Source of the DNA: Tunturiibacter gelidiferens
Lineage (GTDB): Bacteria; Acidobacteriota; Terriglobia; Terriglobales; Acidobacteriaceae
NCBI RefSeq assembly: GCF_014201335.1
Contig: NZ_JACHEB010000009.1
Coordinates: 1 to 64,000, forward strand
Direction of reading: 5' to 3'
Length of the DNA stretch: 64,000 bases
Position numbers and translations under genes: made by a program. Positions 37,303 to 46,460 of this stretch are shown in pieces (position 1 is the first letter of the stretch; every line of letters starts with the position of its first letter). The notes below the pieces were generated by a model. It was not told the DNA's origin. It saw nothing but the letters and a program-made list of their open reading frames with translations, and did no database searches.

Positions 37303-37911
37303 ATGCCACTTACCCCGGCGACCATCGACGCACCATCACTCGACACTGTTTCAACGCAGGACCTCTATCGCGAACTACTTCTCCGCATCGGAGAGGATCC
37401 CACGCGCGACGGTCTCCTCCGCACACCCGAGCGCATGGAAAAGTCCATGGCATTCCTAACCCGTGGTTACACGATGAACGTGACCGAGGTTCTACACGAA
37501 GCTCTCTTCGACGTCGACTACGACGAAATGGTCATCGTGAAAGACATCGAGTTCTTCTCGCAGTGCGAGCATCACCTCCTGCCCTTCTTCGGAAAAGCTC
37601 ACATCGCCTACGTCCCCAACGGAAAGGTCATCGGGCTCAGCAAAATCCCCCGCCTCGTCGATGTCTTTGCACGGCGACTCCAGGTCCAGGAGCGCCTCAC
37701 TCGCCAGATCGGCGAAGCCATCACCGACGCTATTCACCCCCAGGGAGTCGCTGTCATCCTCGAAGCCCAGCATCTCTGCATGATGATGCGCGGCGTCGAA
37801 AAGCAACACTCCTCAACGGTCACCTCCGCGATGCTCGGCGTCTTCAAGACACAACTCCAGACGCGCAACGAGTTCCTTTCGCTCGTGCGTAGGCAGGGAA
37901 GTGGCTTCTAG
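37303..37911 (+). CDS. folE: GTP cyclohydrolase I
   Basis: The 202-residue protein has the FolE hallmarks: GEDPTRDGLLRTPERM, the zinc-binding CEHHLLPF, GLSKIPRLVDVFARRLQVQERLT and CMMMRGVEKQ, with the second zinc Cys. It opens GTP to 7,8-dihydroneopterin triphosphate in the cytosol, which is the direct substrate of the two PTPS proteins encoded just upstream. This links the three genes as one pathway toward folate, queuosine or tetrahydropterin. Length is normal. truB follows 19 bp later. Confidence 0.97.
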   Translation: MPLTPATIDAPSLDTVSTQDLYRELLLRIGEDPTRDGLLRTPERMEKSMAFLTRGYTMNVTEVLHEALFDVDYDEMVIVKDIEFFSQCEHHLLPFFGKAHIAYVPNGKVIGLSKIPRLVDVFARRLQVQERLTRQIGEAITDAIHPQGVAVILEAQHLCMMMRGVEKQHSSTVTSAMLGVFKTQLQTRNEFLSLVRRQGSGF

Positions 37912-37930
37912 CAGCTAAACTGGAGACTGC

Positions 37931-38803
37931 ATGAATGGTCTCCTCGTACTCGATAAACCCACCGGCATCACCTCGCATGACGTCGTCGCCATCGTTCGCC
38001 GAGCCACGGGCGAAAAATCCATCGGCCACCTCGGCACTCTCGACCCCATGGCTACCGGCGTCCTGCCGCTGCTTCTAGGCCGCTACACGCGCCTCGCTCA
38101 GTTCTTCGGACAGGCAGACAAACACTACACCGGCCAGATCCGCTTCGGCTTCGCCACCGACAGCTTCGACGCGGACGGACTCCCAGCATCCGAACCCCTT
38201 CCGTTGAACCACACCCTCGAACAGCTTCAAACTCTGAGCCGCAAGTTTCACGGCGACTTGGATCAGGTCCCCCCCATCTTTTCCGCAAAAAAGATCGGGG
38301 GAGTCGCCGCACACAAGCTCGCACGAGCCGGAGTTGAAGTCGCCGTAAAACCCGCCCGCATCACCATCCACAACTTTGAGCTGACTTCTCTCGAAGCCGA
38401 CACCGCATCCTTCGTCATGTCTGTCTCTGCCGGCGGCTATGTGCGTTCCGTGGCGCACGAACTCGGCCAACTCGCCAACTGCGGAGCTCATCTCTCCAGC
38501 CTGCGCCGAACCCGCGCCGGCGCATTCGCTCTCAACCACGCCATCACAATCGACCAGCTAAAAAGCGCCACCGTGGCCGAACTCGAAGCCCTCTTACCTC
38601 ACCCCCGCACGCTGCTCCCCGAGATGCCTTCTGTCACTGTGGACGATCAAATGGCAGGACGGCTGCGAAACGGAATGCAGGTCAACCTGCCCGACTTCTC
38701 CCAGGCCCCACGGGTCAAAGTATTTACCTCACCCACCGATCTTCTCGCAATCACTCGCCGCGTCGCCGGCACCCTGATGCAACCCATCGTCGTTCTAGGC
38801 TGA
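37931..38803 (+). CDS. truB: tRNA pseudouridine(55) synthase
   Basis: The 290-residue protein has the TruB signatures GLLVLDKPTGITSHDVV and GHLGTLDPMATGVLPLL with the catalytic Asp, the YVRSVAHELG segment, and a short C-terminal PUA-like tail. It isomerises U55 of the T-loop in tRNAs. Its position right after folE is likely operonic, although in other phyla truB more often sits near rbfA/infB. The tesA-like gene lies 15 bp downstream on the opposite strand. Confidence 0.97.
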   Translation: MNGLLVLDKPTGITSHDVVAIVRRATGEKSIGHLGTLDPMATGVLPLLLGRYTRLAQFFGQADKHYTGQIRFGFATDSFDADGLPASEPLPLNHTLEQLQTLSRKFHGDLDQVPPIFSAKKIGGVAAHKLARAGVEVAVKPARITIHNFELTSLEADTASFVMSVSAGGYVRSVAHELGQLANCGAHLSSLRRTRAGAFALNHAITIDQLKSATVAELEALLPHPRTLLPEMPSVTVDDQMAGRLRNGMQVNLPDFSQAPRVKVFTSPTDLLAITRRVAGTLMQPIVVLG

Positions 38804-38818
38804 AGCCACAAGCGGAAA

Positions 38819-39553
38819 TCACTTCTTCAGCAGCGGCGTCACCAGCGGAAGAACATTCTTCGCCACAACCTGATTTCCCGCGTTCGTTGCATGCGTCCTA
38901 TCCGCCTGCATCATTCCATCCACGCCGAAGACGCCCTTCAGCAGAAACGGCAGCAGAGGCACATGATACTTCGCCGCAAGCATAGCGTACGTATCGGTGA
39001 ACTGCTTGATGTAATCAGGACCATAGTCCGGGGGAAGAGTAATTCCAGCGAGCACCACCTTAGTTCCACTCGCCTTGAGCGTGCCAACAATCTTATCCAG
39101 ATTTGTGCGCGAATCTTCAATACGCAAACCGCGCAGCCCATCATTCCCACCGAACTCCACCACCACCACCACCGGCTTCAACGCGAGCACTCGATCCAGG
39201 CGATCAACACCATCCTTCGTCGTATTCCCGCTGATGCCCTCGTTGACGACCCGGTAGTTATATCCTTCCGCATTCAGATCCGTCTGAAGATAGTCGGGAT
39301 AGCTCTGCCCGAGGTCAGTCCCGTACCCCGCCGTCAGGCTGTCGCCGAAGCAAACTATCACCGGCCTCTTATCCATCGCCGCGCTTTGTGAGGGCGGCGG
39401 CGCGACAGGAGCCTCGTTTTCAGAGACAGCTTGGCTCGAGTCCACAGTCTCAACCGGCTTCGTTGCCCTCTCGGACCGGCAGCCACTCAGCGAAAGCGCC
39501 GTCACCAGAAGAGACAAGACCGATAAAATGACTCCAGACACTGTTCTCCGCAT
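38819..39553 (-). CDS. tesA: TesA-like GDSL arylesterase/lysophospholipase, lipoprotein
   Basis: A 244-residue SGNH hydrolase: block I FGDSLTAGYG with the nucleophilic Ser, block II NEGISGNTT, block III GGNDGLRG, and block V DRTHATNAGN. A lipobox (LSLSGC) and a Ser/Pro-rich linker lead into the domain, so it is probably a periplasmic lipoprotein. Like E. coli TesA it would hydrolyse thioesters or lysophospholipids. It is divergent from an ABC pair homologous to YbbA/YbbP, the same association seen in proteobacteria, which supports the call. The promoters share about 47 bp. Confidence 0.88.
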   Translation of the reverse strand: MRRTVSGVILSVLSLLVTALSLSGCRSERATKPVETVDSSQAVSENEAPVAPPPSQSAAMDKRPVIVCFGDSLTAGYGTDLGQSYPDYLQTDLNAEGYNYRVVNEGISGNTTKDGVDRLDRVLALKPVVVVVEFGGNDGLRGLRIEDSRTNLDKIVGTLKASGTKVVLAGITLPPDYGPDYIKQFTDTYAMLAAKYHVPLLPFLLKGVFGVDGMMQADRTHATNAGNQVVAKNVLPLVTPLLKK

Positions 39554-39600
39554 CTCTACAAAGTAACAAAACCGTTGTCGAAGAAGGAGAGTCCCCGAAG

Positions 39601-40341
39601 TTGACCTACCAAACTCCCATGATCGCCGTGAAAGACCTCCGCAAGTCGATCCGCAACGGCCCCCGAACCGTCGACATTCTAAAAGGACTCGACTTTACAG
39701 TTCCTAAAGGTCAGTTCGCCGCAATCATGGGCTCGAGCGGTAGCGGAAAATCCACTCTTCTCGGTCTGCTGGCAGGCCTCGATACTCCAAGCGCGGGCAG
39801 CGTTCGACTCAACGGCACCGAGATAAGCTATCTTCCGGAGGACAAGCTCGCCCAGGTCCGCGGAAAAACCATCGGATTCGTCTTCCAGTCCTATCAACTC
39901 ATCCCCACTCTCACTGCCCTCGAAAACGTTCTCCTCCCGCACGAGTTGAACGCCGATACAAAAGAAAACGGCCTCACCCGCGCACGCGACCTGCTCGCAA
40001 GCGTCGGCCTTGCTGATCGCATGGATCACTATCCGGTCCAGCTATCCGGCGGCGAGCAACAGAGAGTAGCGCTAGCACGAGCCTTCATCCTCCGCCCTCC
40101 CATCGTCCTCGCCGACGAACCCACAGGAAATCTCGACACCACCAACGGCGCCCACGTTTTAGAGCTTCTTCTCAACCTGAATCGCACAGAAGGCACGACG
40201 CTCGTCCTCGTCACCCACGATCCCGTATTAGCCTCCTACGCCAACCGGCGAATCACACTGCGCGATGGGCTCATCATCGCCGACGAAATCAATCCCACTC
40301 CGGCCGACTCTTCCCGCGAAGCCGCCCTCACCGAAGGCTAA
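39601..40341 (+). CDS. ybbA: ABC transporter ATP-binding protein, YbbA/LolD-like
   Basis: This 246-residue ATPase has Walker A GSSGSGKS, Q-loop FVFQSYQLIPTLTALENV, signature LSGGEQQR, Walker B IVLADEPTG and the H-loop VTHDP. It belongs to the MacB/LolD/YbbA group that pairs with FtsX-type permeases. The TTG start at 39601 is supported by GGAGAG 9 nt upstream; the next ATG at 39619 lacks a comparable site. It shares its last base with the permease start (TAATG overlap), so the two proteins form one complex. It is divergent from tesA. Confidence 0.93.
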   Translation: MTYQTPMIAVKDLRKSIRNGPRTVDILKGLDFTVPKGQFAAIMGSSGSGKSTLLGLLAGLDTPSAGSVRLNGTEISYLPEDKLAQVRGKTIGFVFQSYQLIPTLTALENVLLPHELNADTKENGLTRARDLLASVGLADRMDHYPVQLSGGEQQRVALARAFILRPPIVLADEPTGNLDTTNGAHVLELLLNLNRTEGTTLVLVTHDPVLASYANRRITLRDGLIIADEINPTPADSSREAALTEG

Positions 40342-42923
40342 TGGCCACTCTCTCCTATCGTTCCGCCGCAAAGATCGCTGCTCGCGAGATGCACTCCTCC
40401 CGCGGAAAGTTTTTCTTCGTCATCCTCTCGGTTGCAATCGGTGTCGCCGCGCTTACCGGAGTTCGCGGCTTCTCCTCTTCTTTCCGAAGCACTCTGCTCA
40501 ATCGTGCCCGCGCCATCATGGCTGCCGACCTCTCCGCAAGAATGTTTCAGCAGCCAACGCCCGACCAGCAGAAGGCGCTCGACGAAATCGCCTCCACCGG
40601 CGTCGAGATCACCCCTGTCACCGAACTCCTCTCGATGGCGTCTTCCGCAAAGACCCTCGACCCGCTGCTGGTCTCGCTCAAGGCCGTCGACCCGACGATG
40701 TACCCCTTCTACGGACAAGTGGAACTCGCTCCCTCCGCCCAGTTAAAAAACGTACTAACTTCAGACACCGTCGCCGTTGCTGACGATCTCCTCGTGCGCC
40801 TCAACCTCAAAGTAGGCGACCAACTCAAGATCGGCACGCAGTTCTTTCGAATCGCCTCAGTCGTAGTCAACGAACCGGACCGCCTGTCAGGAAGCTTCGC
40901 AGCTGGTCCGCGCGTTCTCATCTCACGCGAAGGCCTCGAGGCCAGCGGCCTCCTCGCCCCCGGAAGCCACGCCGGCCAGCGGTATCTCTTCAAAGTCCCG
41001 AAGCCCAGCAACGGCGCACCCATCTCCGACAAAGCAGTAGCCGACCTCAAGCTGAGCCTCGAAAAACTCCTGCCAGAAGCACAGGTCATCGACTACCGCG
41101 AGACCAATCCAGCGCTCACGCAAGGGCTCGATCGCGCCACAAGCCTGCTCTCCCTCATGAGCCTCGTCGCCCTCGTTCTCGGAGCAATCGGCGTTGCCAT
41201 GGCCATGCGAGCGCACCTGCAACAGCGCCTCGACACCATCGCCATCATGAAGTCTCTCGGCGCACGCTCCGGCCAGATCATCAAAATCTACCTCCTTCAG
41301 ACGCTTCTGCTTGGCCTCGCCGGTGGTCTACTAGGCGTAGCTCTCGGTGTCGCCGTGCAGCTCAGTTTCCCCCACCTGCTGGCCCGGCTCATCCACGTCG
41401 ACACCGAGTTCAACCTCCAACCCCGCACGGTCATTACTGGCTTGGCCGCCGGTCTTCTCACAACGCTTCTCTTCACCCTCCCTCCACTTCTCGATATCCG
41501 AGGAGTACGTCCCATCCTTATCCTCCGCCGAGCCGTCGAAGACAACGACGATCCCTTCGTAACAGCCGCCTGGCGCAAGATCACAAAAAATCTAGCGCAA
41601 GTCGTCGCTGCAATCCTCATCCTTGCAGGACTAGCAGCCATCGCAACCACGCTTAGCGACTCACTAGTAGTGGGCGAAGTTTTTTCATTCGGCCTCGTCG
41701 CCGTTCTCGCCGTGCTCTTGCTCGCCTCGGTAGGGGTTCTCGCGGGCCTCCGCTTCTTCCTCTCAAAGACCCGCCTTCATCTGCCATCTTCACTTCGCCA
41801 CGGTCTCGCCAATCTCTACCGCCCCGGCAATCCCTCTGCCGCCCTCCTCGCGGCACTAGGCCTCGGGGTCATGCAGATCATGACCGTCTATCTCGTCCAA
41901 CAAGCGGTAGTCTCAGAGCTCCACGTCTCCGCCGCTCCCAACCTGCCTAACGTCTTCCTCATCGACATCACCAATGACGAAGTCGCAGGCATTCGCACCC
42001 TGCTCAAATCACAACCCAGCGTGACCGCGCCGCCGGAGCTCCTTCCCGTAGTCTCATCCCGCATCGTCGAAATCGATGGCGTCCCGGCAAACCAGGCAAA
42101 ACTGAAAAACTTCCCCAAGCGAATGCTCCGCTCCATCAGTCTCACGTGGTCCGCCACCTCACCTCCTGGAACCAAAACAGTGGAAGGGAACTGGTGGCGC
42201 ACCGATGAAAAACGTCCAGTCGTCGCCATCGAAAAACGTCAGGCCGACCGGCTCGGCGTGCACGTGGGCTCGCACATCACCTTCGCCGCCCAGGACACGC
42301 AGTTTGTCGCCACCGTCGTCGCACTCACAAAGTCCGACGGCCAGCACGCCTACTCCCGCGCGGAGTTCATCCTGCCGCAACCCGCACTCGCGGGCCTCCC
42401 GGTCGTTTGGTACGGTGGCGTCCATGCCGACCCCAACCACGTCGGCGACCTCCAGCGCGCACTCTACCGCTCCTTCCCCACCGTCACGGTAATCAACGTC
42501 GCCCAGGCGCTCGAAACCGTAAGAGCCGTGGTCATGCAGATCACCTACGTCATTCAGTTTCTCGCCGCCTTTTCCATCTTCGCCGGGATAGTCATTCTCG
42601 CCAGCTCGATCGCCGGAACCCGCTACCGCCGCATCCGCGAGGTCGTAGTCCTCAAAACTCTCGGCGCCACACGCGCACGCATCGCGACAGTGTTTTCGAT
42701 CGAGTTCGCGGTACTGGGCCTCGTCGCAGGATTAGTCGGTATCCTCTTCGCAAATATCATCGCGCGCGTGCTACTAACAAAACTCACCGTCGCCTACCAC
42801 TTCCAGTGGCTGTGGACTCTCGGCGCCCTCCTGGGAACAGCAGCCCTCACCGTTGCAACCGGCTGGGTGGCAAGCCACCGAATTCTTGGCCGCAAGCCAC
42901 TCGAAGTCCTTCGCGAAGAATAA
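40341..42923 (+). CDS. ybbP: FtsX-type ABC permease, YbbP-like
   Basis: This 860-residue permease has an N-terminal helix (FFFVILSVAIGVAALTGVRG) with a large periplasmic MacB-like domain. Two FtsX-type three-helix clusters follow (about 250-400 and 730-860), each with the typical short loop (AIMKSLGARSGQI; VVLKTLGATRARI), and a helical pair lies in the middle. Together with YbbA it probably works as a mechanotransmitting or lipid/lipoprotein-related transporter. The role is not proven in any species I know. Its ATG overlaps the ATPase stop. galK follows after 33 bp. Confidence 0.9.
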   Translation: MATLSYRSAAKIAAREMHSSRGKFFFVILSVAIGVAALTGVRGFSSSFRSTLLNRARAIMAADLSARMFQQPTPDQQKALDEIASTGVEITPVTELLSMASSAKTLDPLLVSLKAVDPTMYPFYGQVELAPSAQLKNVLTSDTVAVADDLLVRLNLKVGDQLKIGTQFFRIASVVVNEPDRLSGSFAAGPRVLISREGLEASGLLAPGSHAGQRYLFKVPKPSNGAPISDKAVADLKLSLEKLLPEAQVIDYRETNPALTQGLDRATSLLSLMSLVALVLGAIGVAMAMRAHLQQRLDTIAIMKSLGARSGQIIKIYLLQTLLLGLAGGLLGVALGVAVQLSFPHLLARLIHVDTEFNLQPRTVITGLAAGLLTTLLFTLPPLLDIRGVRPILILRRAVEDNDDPFVTAAWRKITKNLAQVVAAILILAGLAAIATTLSDSLVVGEVFSFGLVAVLAVLLLASVGVLAGLRFFLSKTRLHLPSSLRHGLANLYRPGNPSAALLAALGLGVMQIMTVYLVQQAVVSELHVSAAPNLPNVFLIDITNDEVAGIRTLLKSQPSVTAPPELLPVVSSRIVEIDGVPANQAKLKNFPKRMLRSISLTWSATSPPGTKTVEGNWWRTDEKRPVVAIEKRQADRLGVHVGSHITFAAQDTQFVATVVALTKSDGQHAYSRAEFILPQPALAGLPVVWYGGVHADPNHVGDLQRALYRSFPTVTVINVAQALETVRAVVMQITYVIQFLAAFSIFAGIVILASSIAGTRYRRIREVVVLKTLGATRARIATVFSIEFAVLGLVAGLVGILFANIIARVLLTKLTVAYHFQWLWTLGALLGTAALTVATGWVASHRILGRKPLEVLREE

Positions 42924-42956
42924 TCGTATGATGATTCAGGAGTAAGGGATCAGTAA

Positions 42957-44132
42957 ATGAAAGTGGAAGAGGAGCACGCGCTCCAGGTTCATCAGCAGCA
43001 GTTTGGTCAACAGGGGCACGCATTCGCAGCGCCAGCCCGCGTCAATCTCATCGGCGAACACACCGACTACACCGGCGGCCTGGTCATGCCCATGGCGATA
43101 GGTTTCCACACCATCGCCGTCATCAGCCCCAGGCAAGACGGACGCGCCATCTTTTACTCGGCAAACTATAGAGAGGAAGCCTCCTTCGATGTAGCTTCTC
43201 TAGAGCCCACCCCCCGCGGCCACTGGTCAGACTATCCCGCCGGCGTCCTATGGGCCCTCCAGCAGGAAAACATCTCTCTCGATGGCTTCAGCATGACGCT
43301 CGCCGGAGACGTCCCGCTTGGCGCTGGTCTAAGCTCCTCAGCCTCGGTCGAAGTAGCCACAGCGATGGCTCTTCAACACCACGCCGGAGTGAAGCTTCCA
43401 CTCGAAAAGGTCGCAACCCTCTGCCGTCGAGCCGAAAACGACTACGTCGGTGCGAAGTGCGGCATCATGGATCAGTTCGTCGTCGCTGGCGCAGTTGCAC
43501 ATCGCGCGATGCTCCTCGACTGTCGCTCCCTCACGTTCGACCTTCTGCCCTTGCCCGAACACATACGTGTCGTCATCTGTAACTCGATGGTGAAACACGC
43601 CGTCGCTACCGGCGAATATGGAGACCGCCGCGATGAAGTCGAGGCCGGCCAAGCCGTTCTTCAACGCGAGCGACCAGGTGTAAATCTTCTTCGCGACGCC
43701 ACCCTCGAAGATCTTCAAGCCTGCAAAAATAAGATGTCGGCATCCAGCTTCGCGCGATGCCGTCACATCATCACAGAAAATCAACGAGTGTTGGATGCAC
43801 GCGAGGCACTGTTGCACGAAGATATGACCCGATTTGGAGCGCTGATGATTGAGGCTCACACGAGCATGCGAGATGACTTTCAAGCAAGCTGCGCAGAGAT
43901 CGACATGCTGGTCGAGATCGCCATGCAGCAGCCAGAATGCTTCGGTTCCCGCATTACCGGCGGTGGGTTCGGCGGGTGCACGGTAAACATCGTACGTGCT
44001 GAGGCCGCCGAACAATTCGTCGCAACTCTACAAGAACAGTACGCGACGAAAACCGGAATCACGGCGCAATGTTTCGTCACCGCTCCCTCCGACGGTGCGC
44101 TCGCCCTGGCGGTTGACGGAGGCGCCCGATGA
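42957..44132 (+). CDS. galK: Galactokinase
   Basis: A 391-residue GHMP kinase: the galactokinase signature ARVNLIGEHTDYTGGLVMP, the ATP-binding PLGAGLSSSASVEVA, and the third motif GSRITGGGFGGC. It phosphorylates alpha-D-galactose at C1 in the Leloir pathway. It overlaps galT by 4 bp (ATGA), so the two proteins are translated from one message. No galE or galM is seen in the window. Length and key motifs are normal. Confidence 0.97.
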   Translation: MKVEEEHALQVHQQQFGQQGHAFAAPARVNLIGEHTDYTGGLVMPMAIGFHTIAVISPRQDGRAIFYSANYREEASFDVASLEPTPRGHWSDYPAGVLWALQQENISLDGFSMTLAGDVPLGAGLSSSASVEVATAMALQHHAGVKLPLEKVATLCRRAENDYVGAKCGIMDQFVVAGAVAHRAMLLDCRSLTFDLLPLPEHIRVVICNSMVKHAVATGEYGDRRDEVEAGQAVLQRERPGVNLLRDATLEDLQACKNKMSASSFARCRHIITENQRVLDAREALLHEDMTRFGALMIEAHTSMRDDFQASCAEIDMLVEIAMQQPECFGSRITGGGFGGCTVNIVRAEAAEQFVATLQEQYATKTGITAQCFVTAPSDGALALAVDGGAR

Positions 44133-45175
44133 TCTCTCAGGCCCAGCAAAATCCTCACCGCCGGTTCAATCCACTCAAGCGCGAATGGGTGCTCGTCTCT
44201 CCCCATCGAACGCAGCGCCCCTGGCAAGGCCAGACAGAGTCGAAGTCAACAGAAGTCGCGCTTGCCTACGATCCCACCTGCTATCTTTGTCCAGGAAACA
44301 CGCGCGCTGGCGGTATCCAAACAGACAAATACACCAGCACATACGTCTTCGAAAACGACTTCGCCGCATTGAAGCCAGACGCTCCGCAATTCTCAAGCGA
44401 CGAAGGCAACAAAGGACTCCTGCTGGCGGAAGGCGAAAGCGGAATATGCCGCGTCATCTGCTTCTCCCCGCGTCATGACCTCACGTTGGCGAAGATGTCG
44501 GTTGCTGAAATTCGCGCAGTAGTCGATGTGTGGAGCGAGCAATACGCAGAGCTCGGCGCTCGCGAAGATATTCAATACGTACAAATCTTCGAGAATCGCG
44601 GAGCCATGATGGGAGCCAGCAATCCCCACCCCCACGGCCAGGTCTGGGCCAGTCGCTCGATTCCTGATGAAGTCGTTGCGGAGCTATCTGGACAACGAGA
44701 ATACCTCGCAAAGAACCACGCCGTTCTCCTGTACGAATACCAAAAGCTAGAAGAATCGCTCGGCGAACGCGTCGTAGCGCAAAACGCGAACTTTCTCGCA
44801 GTGGTGCCGTTCTGGGCAGTATGGCCCTTCGAAGTGATGATCCTGCCCCGACGCCACGTCACCGACCTGCAAGCCTTCACTGACACCGAGCGCTCAGACT
44901 TCGCCTCCATCCTTCATTCGGTCACAGCCACCTACGATCAGGTCTTCGACACTCCATTCCCATACTCCATGGGCCTGCACCCTGCGCCGTGCGACGGGTA
45001 CGAGCACCCCGAATGGCAGTTCCACGCGCATTTTTTCCCACCCCTGCTCCGTTCAGCCACCATTCGAAAGTTCATGGTCGGTTACGAACTGCTAGGATCG
45101 CCGCAACGGGACATCACCCCCGAATCCGCGGCGGAAACACTTCGTCAGGCGAGCCTGCGAATCCCCAGGATCTAA
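44129..45175 (+). CDS. galT: Galactose-1-phosphate uridylyltransferase
   Basis: The 348-residue protein has the active-site HPH in NPHPHGQVWAS, with the nucleophilic His, plus the metal-site residues of the N-terminal half (CYLCPGNTRAGG) and the second-half HAHFFPPLLR. It transfers UMP from UDP-glucose to galactose-1-phosphate. It starts by overlap with galK. The next gene is on the other strand, 32 bp away. Confidence 0.97.
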   Translation: MISQAQQNPHRRFNPLKREWVLVSPHRTQRPWQGQTESKSTEVALAYDPTCYLCPGNTRAGGIQTDKYTSTYVFENDFAALKPDAPQFSSDEGNKGLLLAEGESGICRVICFSPRHDLTLAKMSVAEIRAVVDVWSEQYAELGAREDIQYVQIFENRGAMMGASNPHPHGQVWASRSIPDEVVAELSGQREYLAKNHAVLLYEYQKLEESLGERVVAQNANFLAVVPFWAVWPFEVMILPRRHVTDLQAFTDTERSDFASILHSVTATYDQVFDTPFPYSMGLHPAPCDGYEHPEWQFHAHFFPPLLRSATIRKFMVGYELLGSPQRDITPESAAETLRQASLRIPRI

Positions 45176-45207
45176 CAGGATGTATCTCCTCCCACCAAAC
45201 GAATGAT

Positions 45208-45921
45208 TCATCCAAAAAGGGAAGGCGTCGGGAGATCGTCAGCCCAAGGCTCACAAAGCTCAGGGCCCGTATTCCTGACATTCCCAACCTTGGGATCGAC
45301 CTTCCATGCCTCCAGGGCTACTAGAGAAGGTCTCAGGAGGTCCGTTGGAGGTCTGGCAGAATCGAGTGGCTCAAGCCACCTCTGATACTCCTCTGGACGC
45401 AGAATGACAGGCATTCTCATGTGGATGGGCTCCATCACCTCGTTGGGATCTGTGGTTAGGATTGTGTACGTCTCCAGGGGTTGGCGAGTCGCAGGGTCAT
45501 TCCAGCTCTCCCAAAGGCCAGCCATCCCCAAAAGCCGCCTATCCTTCCTCGCAATCGCCCACGACTGCGTCTTCTTCCTCTGGGGATCCAGGCCCTGCCA
45601 TTCATAGAACCAGTCCGCGGGGACGATGCAGCGCCGTTTCCTGAACGCCTCGCGATAGGCTGGCAACGTCGCCACGGTCTCGGCCCGTGCGTTGGTCATC
45701 TTGTTGGCTGCTTTGTCGTCCTTGGAGTAAAAGGGAATCAACCCCCATCGCATAAGCGTCAGTTCGCGGTCGCCTTCTTCATCCAGTCTCACCACTGGTA
45801 GGTGAAGGCTCGGAGCGACGTTGTAGTTGGGGGCGAGCACGACCTTCGGTCTTACCTTCTTTGCATGGAACTCGTCAGCCATCTTTTGTTTGTCTGATTT
45901 GAGCCCATATCGTCCGCACAT
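45208..45921 (-). CDS. yedK: SOS response-associated peptidase (SRAP), YedK/HMCES
   Basis: The 237-residue protein begins MCGRYG, where Cys2 becomes the catalytic N-terminal residue after Met removal. It holds the SRAP patterns APNYNVAPS, MRWGLIPFY, NARAET, FRKRRCIVPADWFYEW and PIHMRMPVIL with the conserved His. Family members form a thiazolidine crosslink to abasic sites in single-stranded DNA and so protect them. No SOS box was recognised upstream. It stands alone between galT and the STAS gene. Confidence 0.95.
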   Translation of the reverse strand: MCGRYGLKSDKQKMADEFHAKKVRPKVVLAPNYNVAPSLHLPVVRLDEEGDRELTLMRWGLIPFYSKDDKAANKMTNARAETVATLPAYREAFRKRRCIVPADWFYEWQGLDPQRKKTQSWAIARKDRRLLGMAGLWESWNDPATRQPLETYTILTTDPNEVMEPIHMRMPVILRPEEYQRWLEPLDSARPPTDLLRPSLVALEAWKVDPKVGNVRNTGPELCEPWADDLPTPSLFG

Positions 45922-46091
45922 ACAGGGATTGTAAGTCCGATACCAAAGCGCGGCACAATTCAGCGTTCCGTCCTGTCCCTCATAATTCTCCGCAAATCTT
46001 CACGAGTCTGTTCCTGCATTCAGTTCTATATGCGAGAATTCTCAGGTCAACACTGCACCCCAATGCTCGTACCTTGCCAGGAGCAACCGAT

Positions 46092-46439
46092 ATGCCCGAA
46101 GAAATCGTAAAAATTCTAACCTTTGAAATCGAACGTGACGGGGATTCAGCCGTTGTGAAATGTCACGGCCGATTCGTAGCAGGCACCACCGAAGAGCTCT
46201 ACCAGGAGGTAAAGCATCTTCTGCCTCAGTTAAAACTGGTAACGATTGACTTGCAAGACTTGATCTACGTAGACAGCATGGGACTTGGCGCGTTGGTCCG
46301 ACTGTACTCAACTGCCAAGCAAACCGGATGCGAGTTCAAACTGCTTCACCTTGGTAAGCAGCTTCGCAACGTGTTGAAGATGACAAACCTTCTTTCCGTC
46401 TTTGGCCAGGCGGAAGACCACGGCATCAACATCGCCTGA
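46092..46439 (+). CDS. STAS-domain anti-anti-sigma factor
   Basis: This protein of about 115 residues is a single STAS domain. The phosphorylated-Ser loop is DSMGLGALVRLY, and the preceding strands (AVVKCHGRFVAG, LVTIDLQDLIYV) fit the SpoIIAA/RsbV fold. It would act by binding an anti-sigma kinase, but no partner kinase or sigma factor gene is adjacent. The ATG at 46092 is preferred for AGGAG about 10 nt upstream; a TTG at 46074 is in the same frame. It converges with the beta-helix pseudogene. Confidence 0.9.
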   Translation: MPEEIVKILTFEIERDGDSAVVKCHGRFVAGTTEELYQEVKHLLPQLKLVTIDLQDLIYVDSMGLGALVRLYSTAKQTGCEFKLLHLGKQLRNVLKMTNLLSVFGQAEDHGINIA

Positions 46440-46460
46440 TTGTCACATTCGGCGCGTAGA

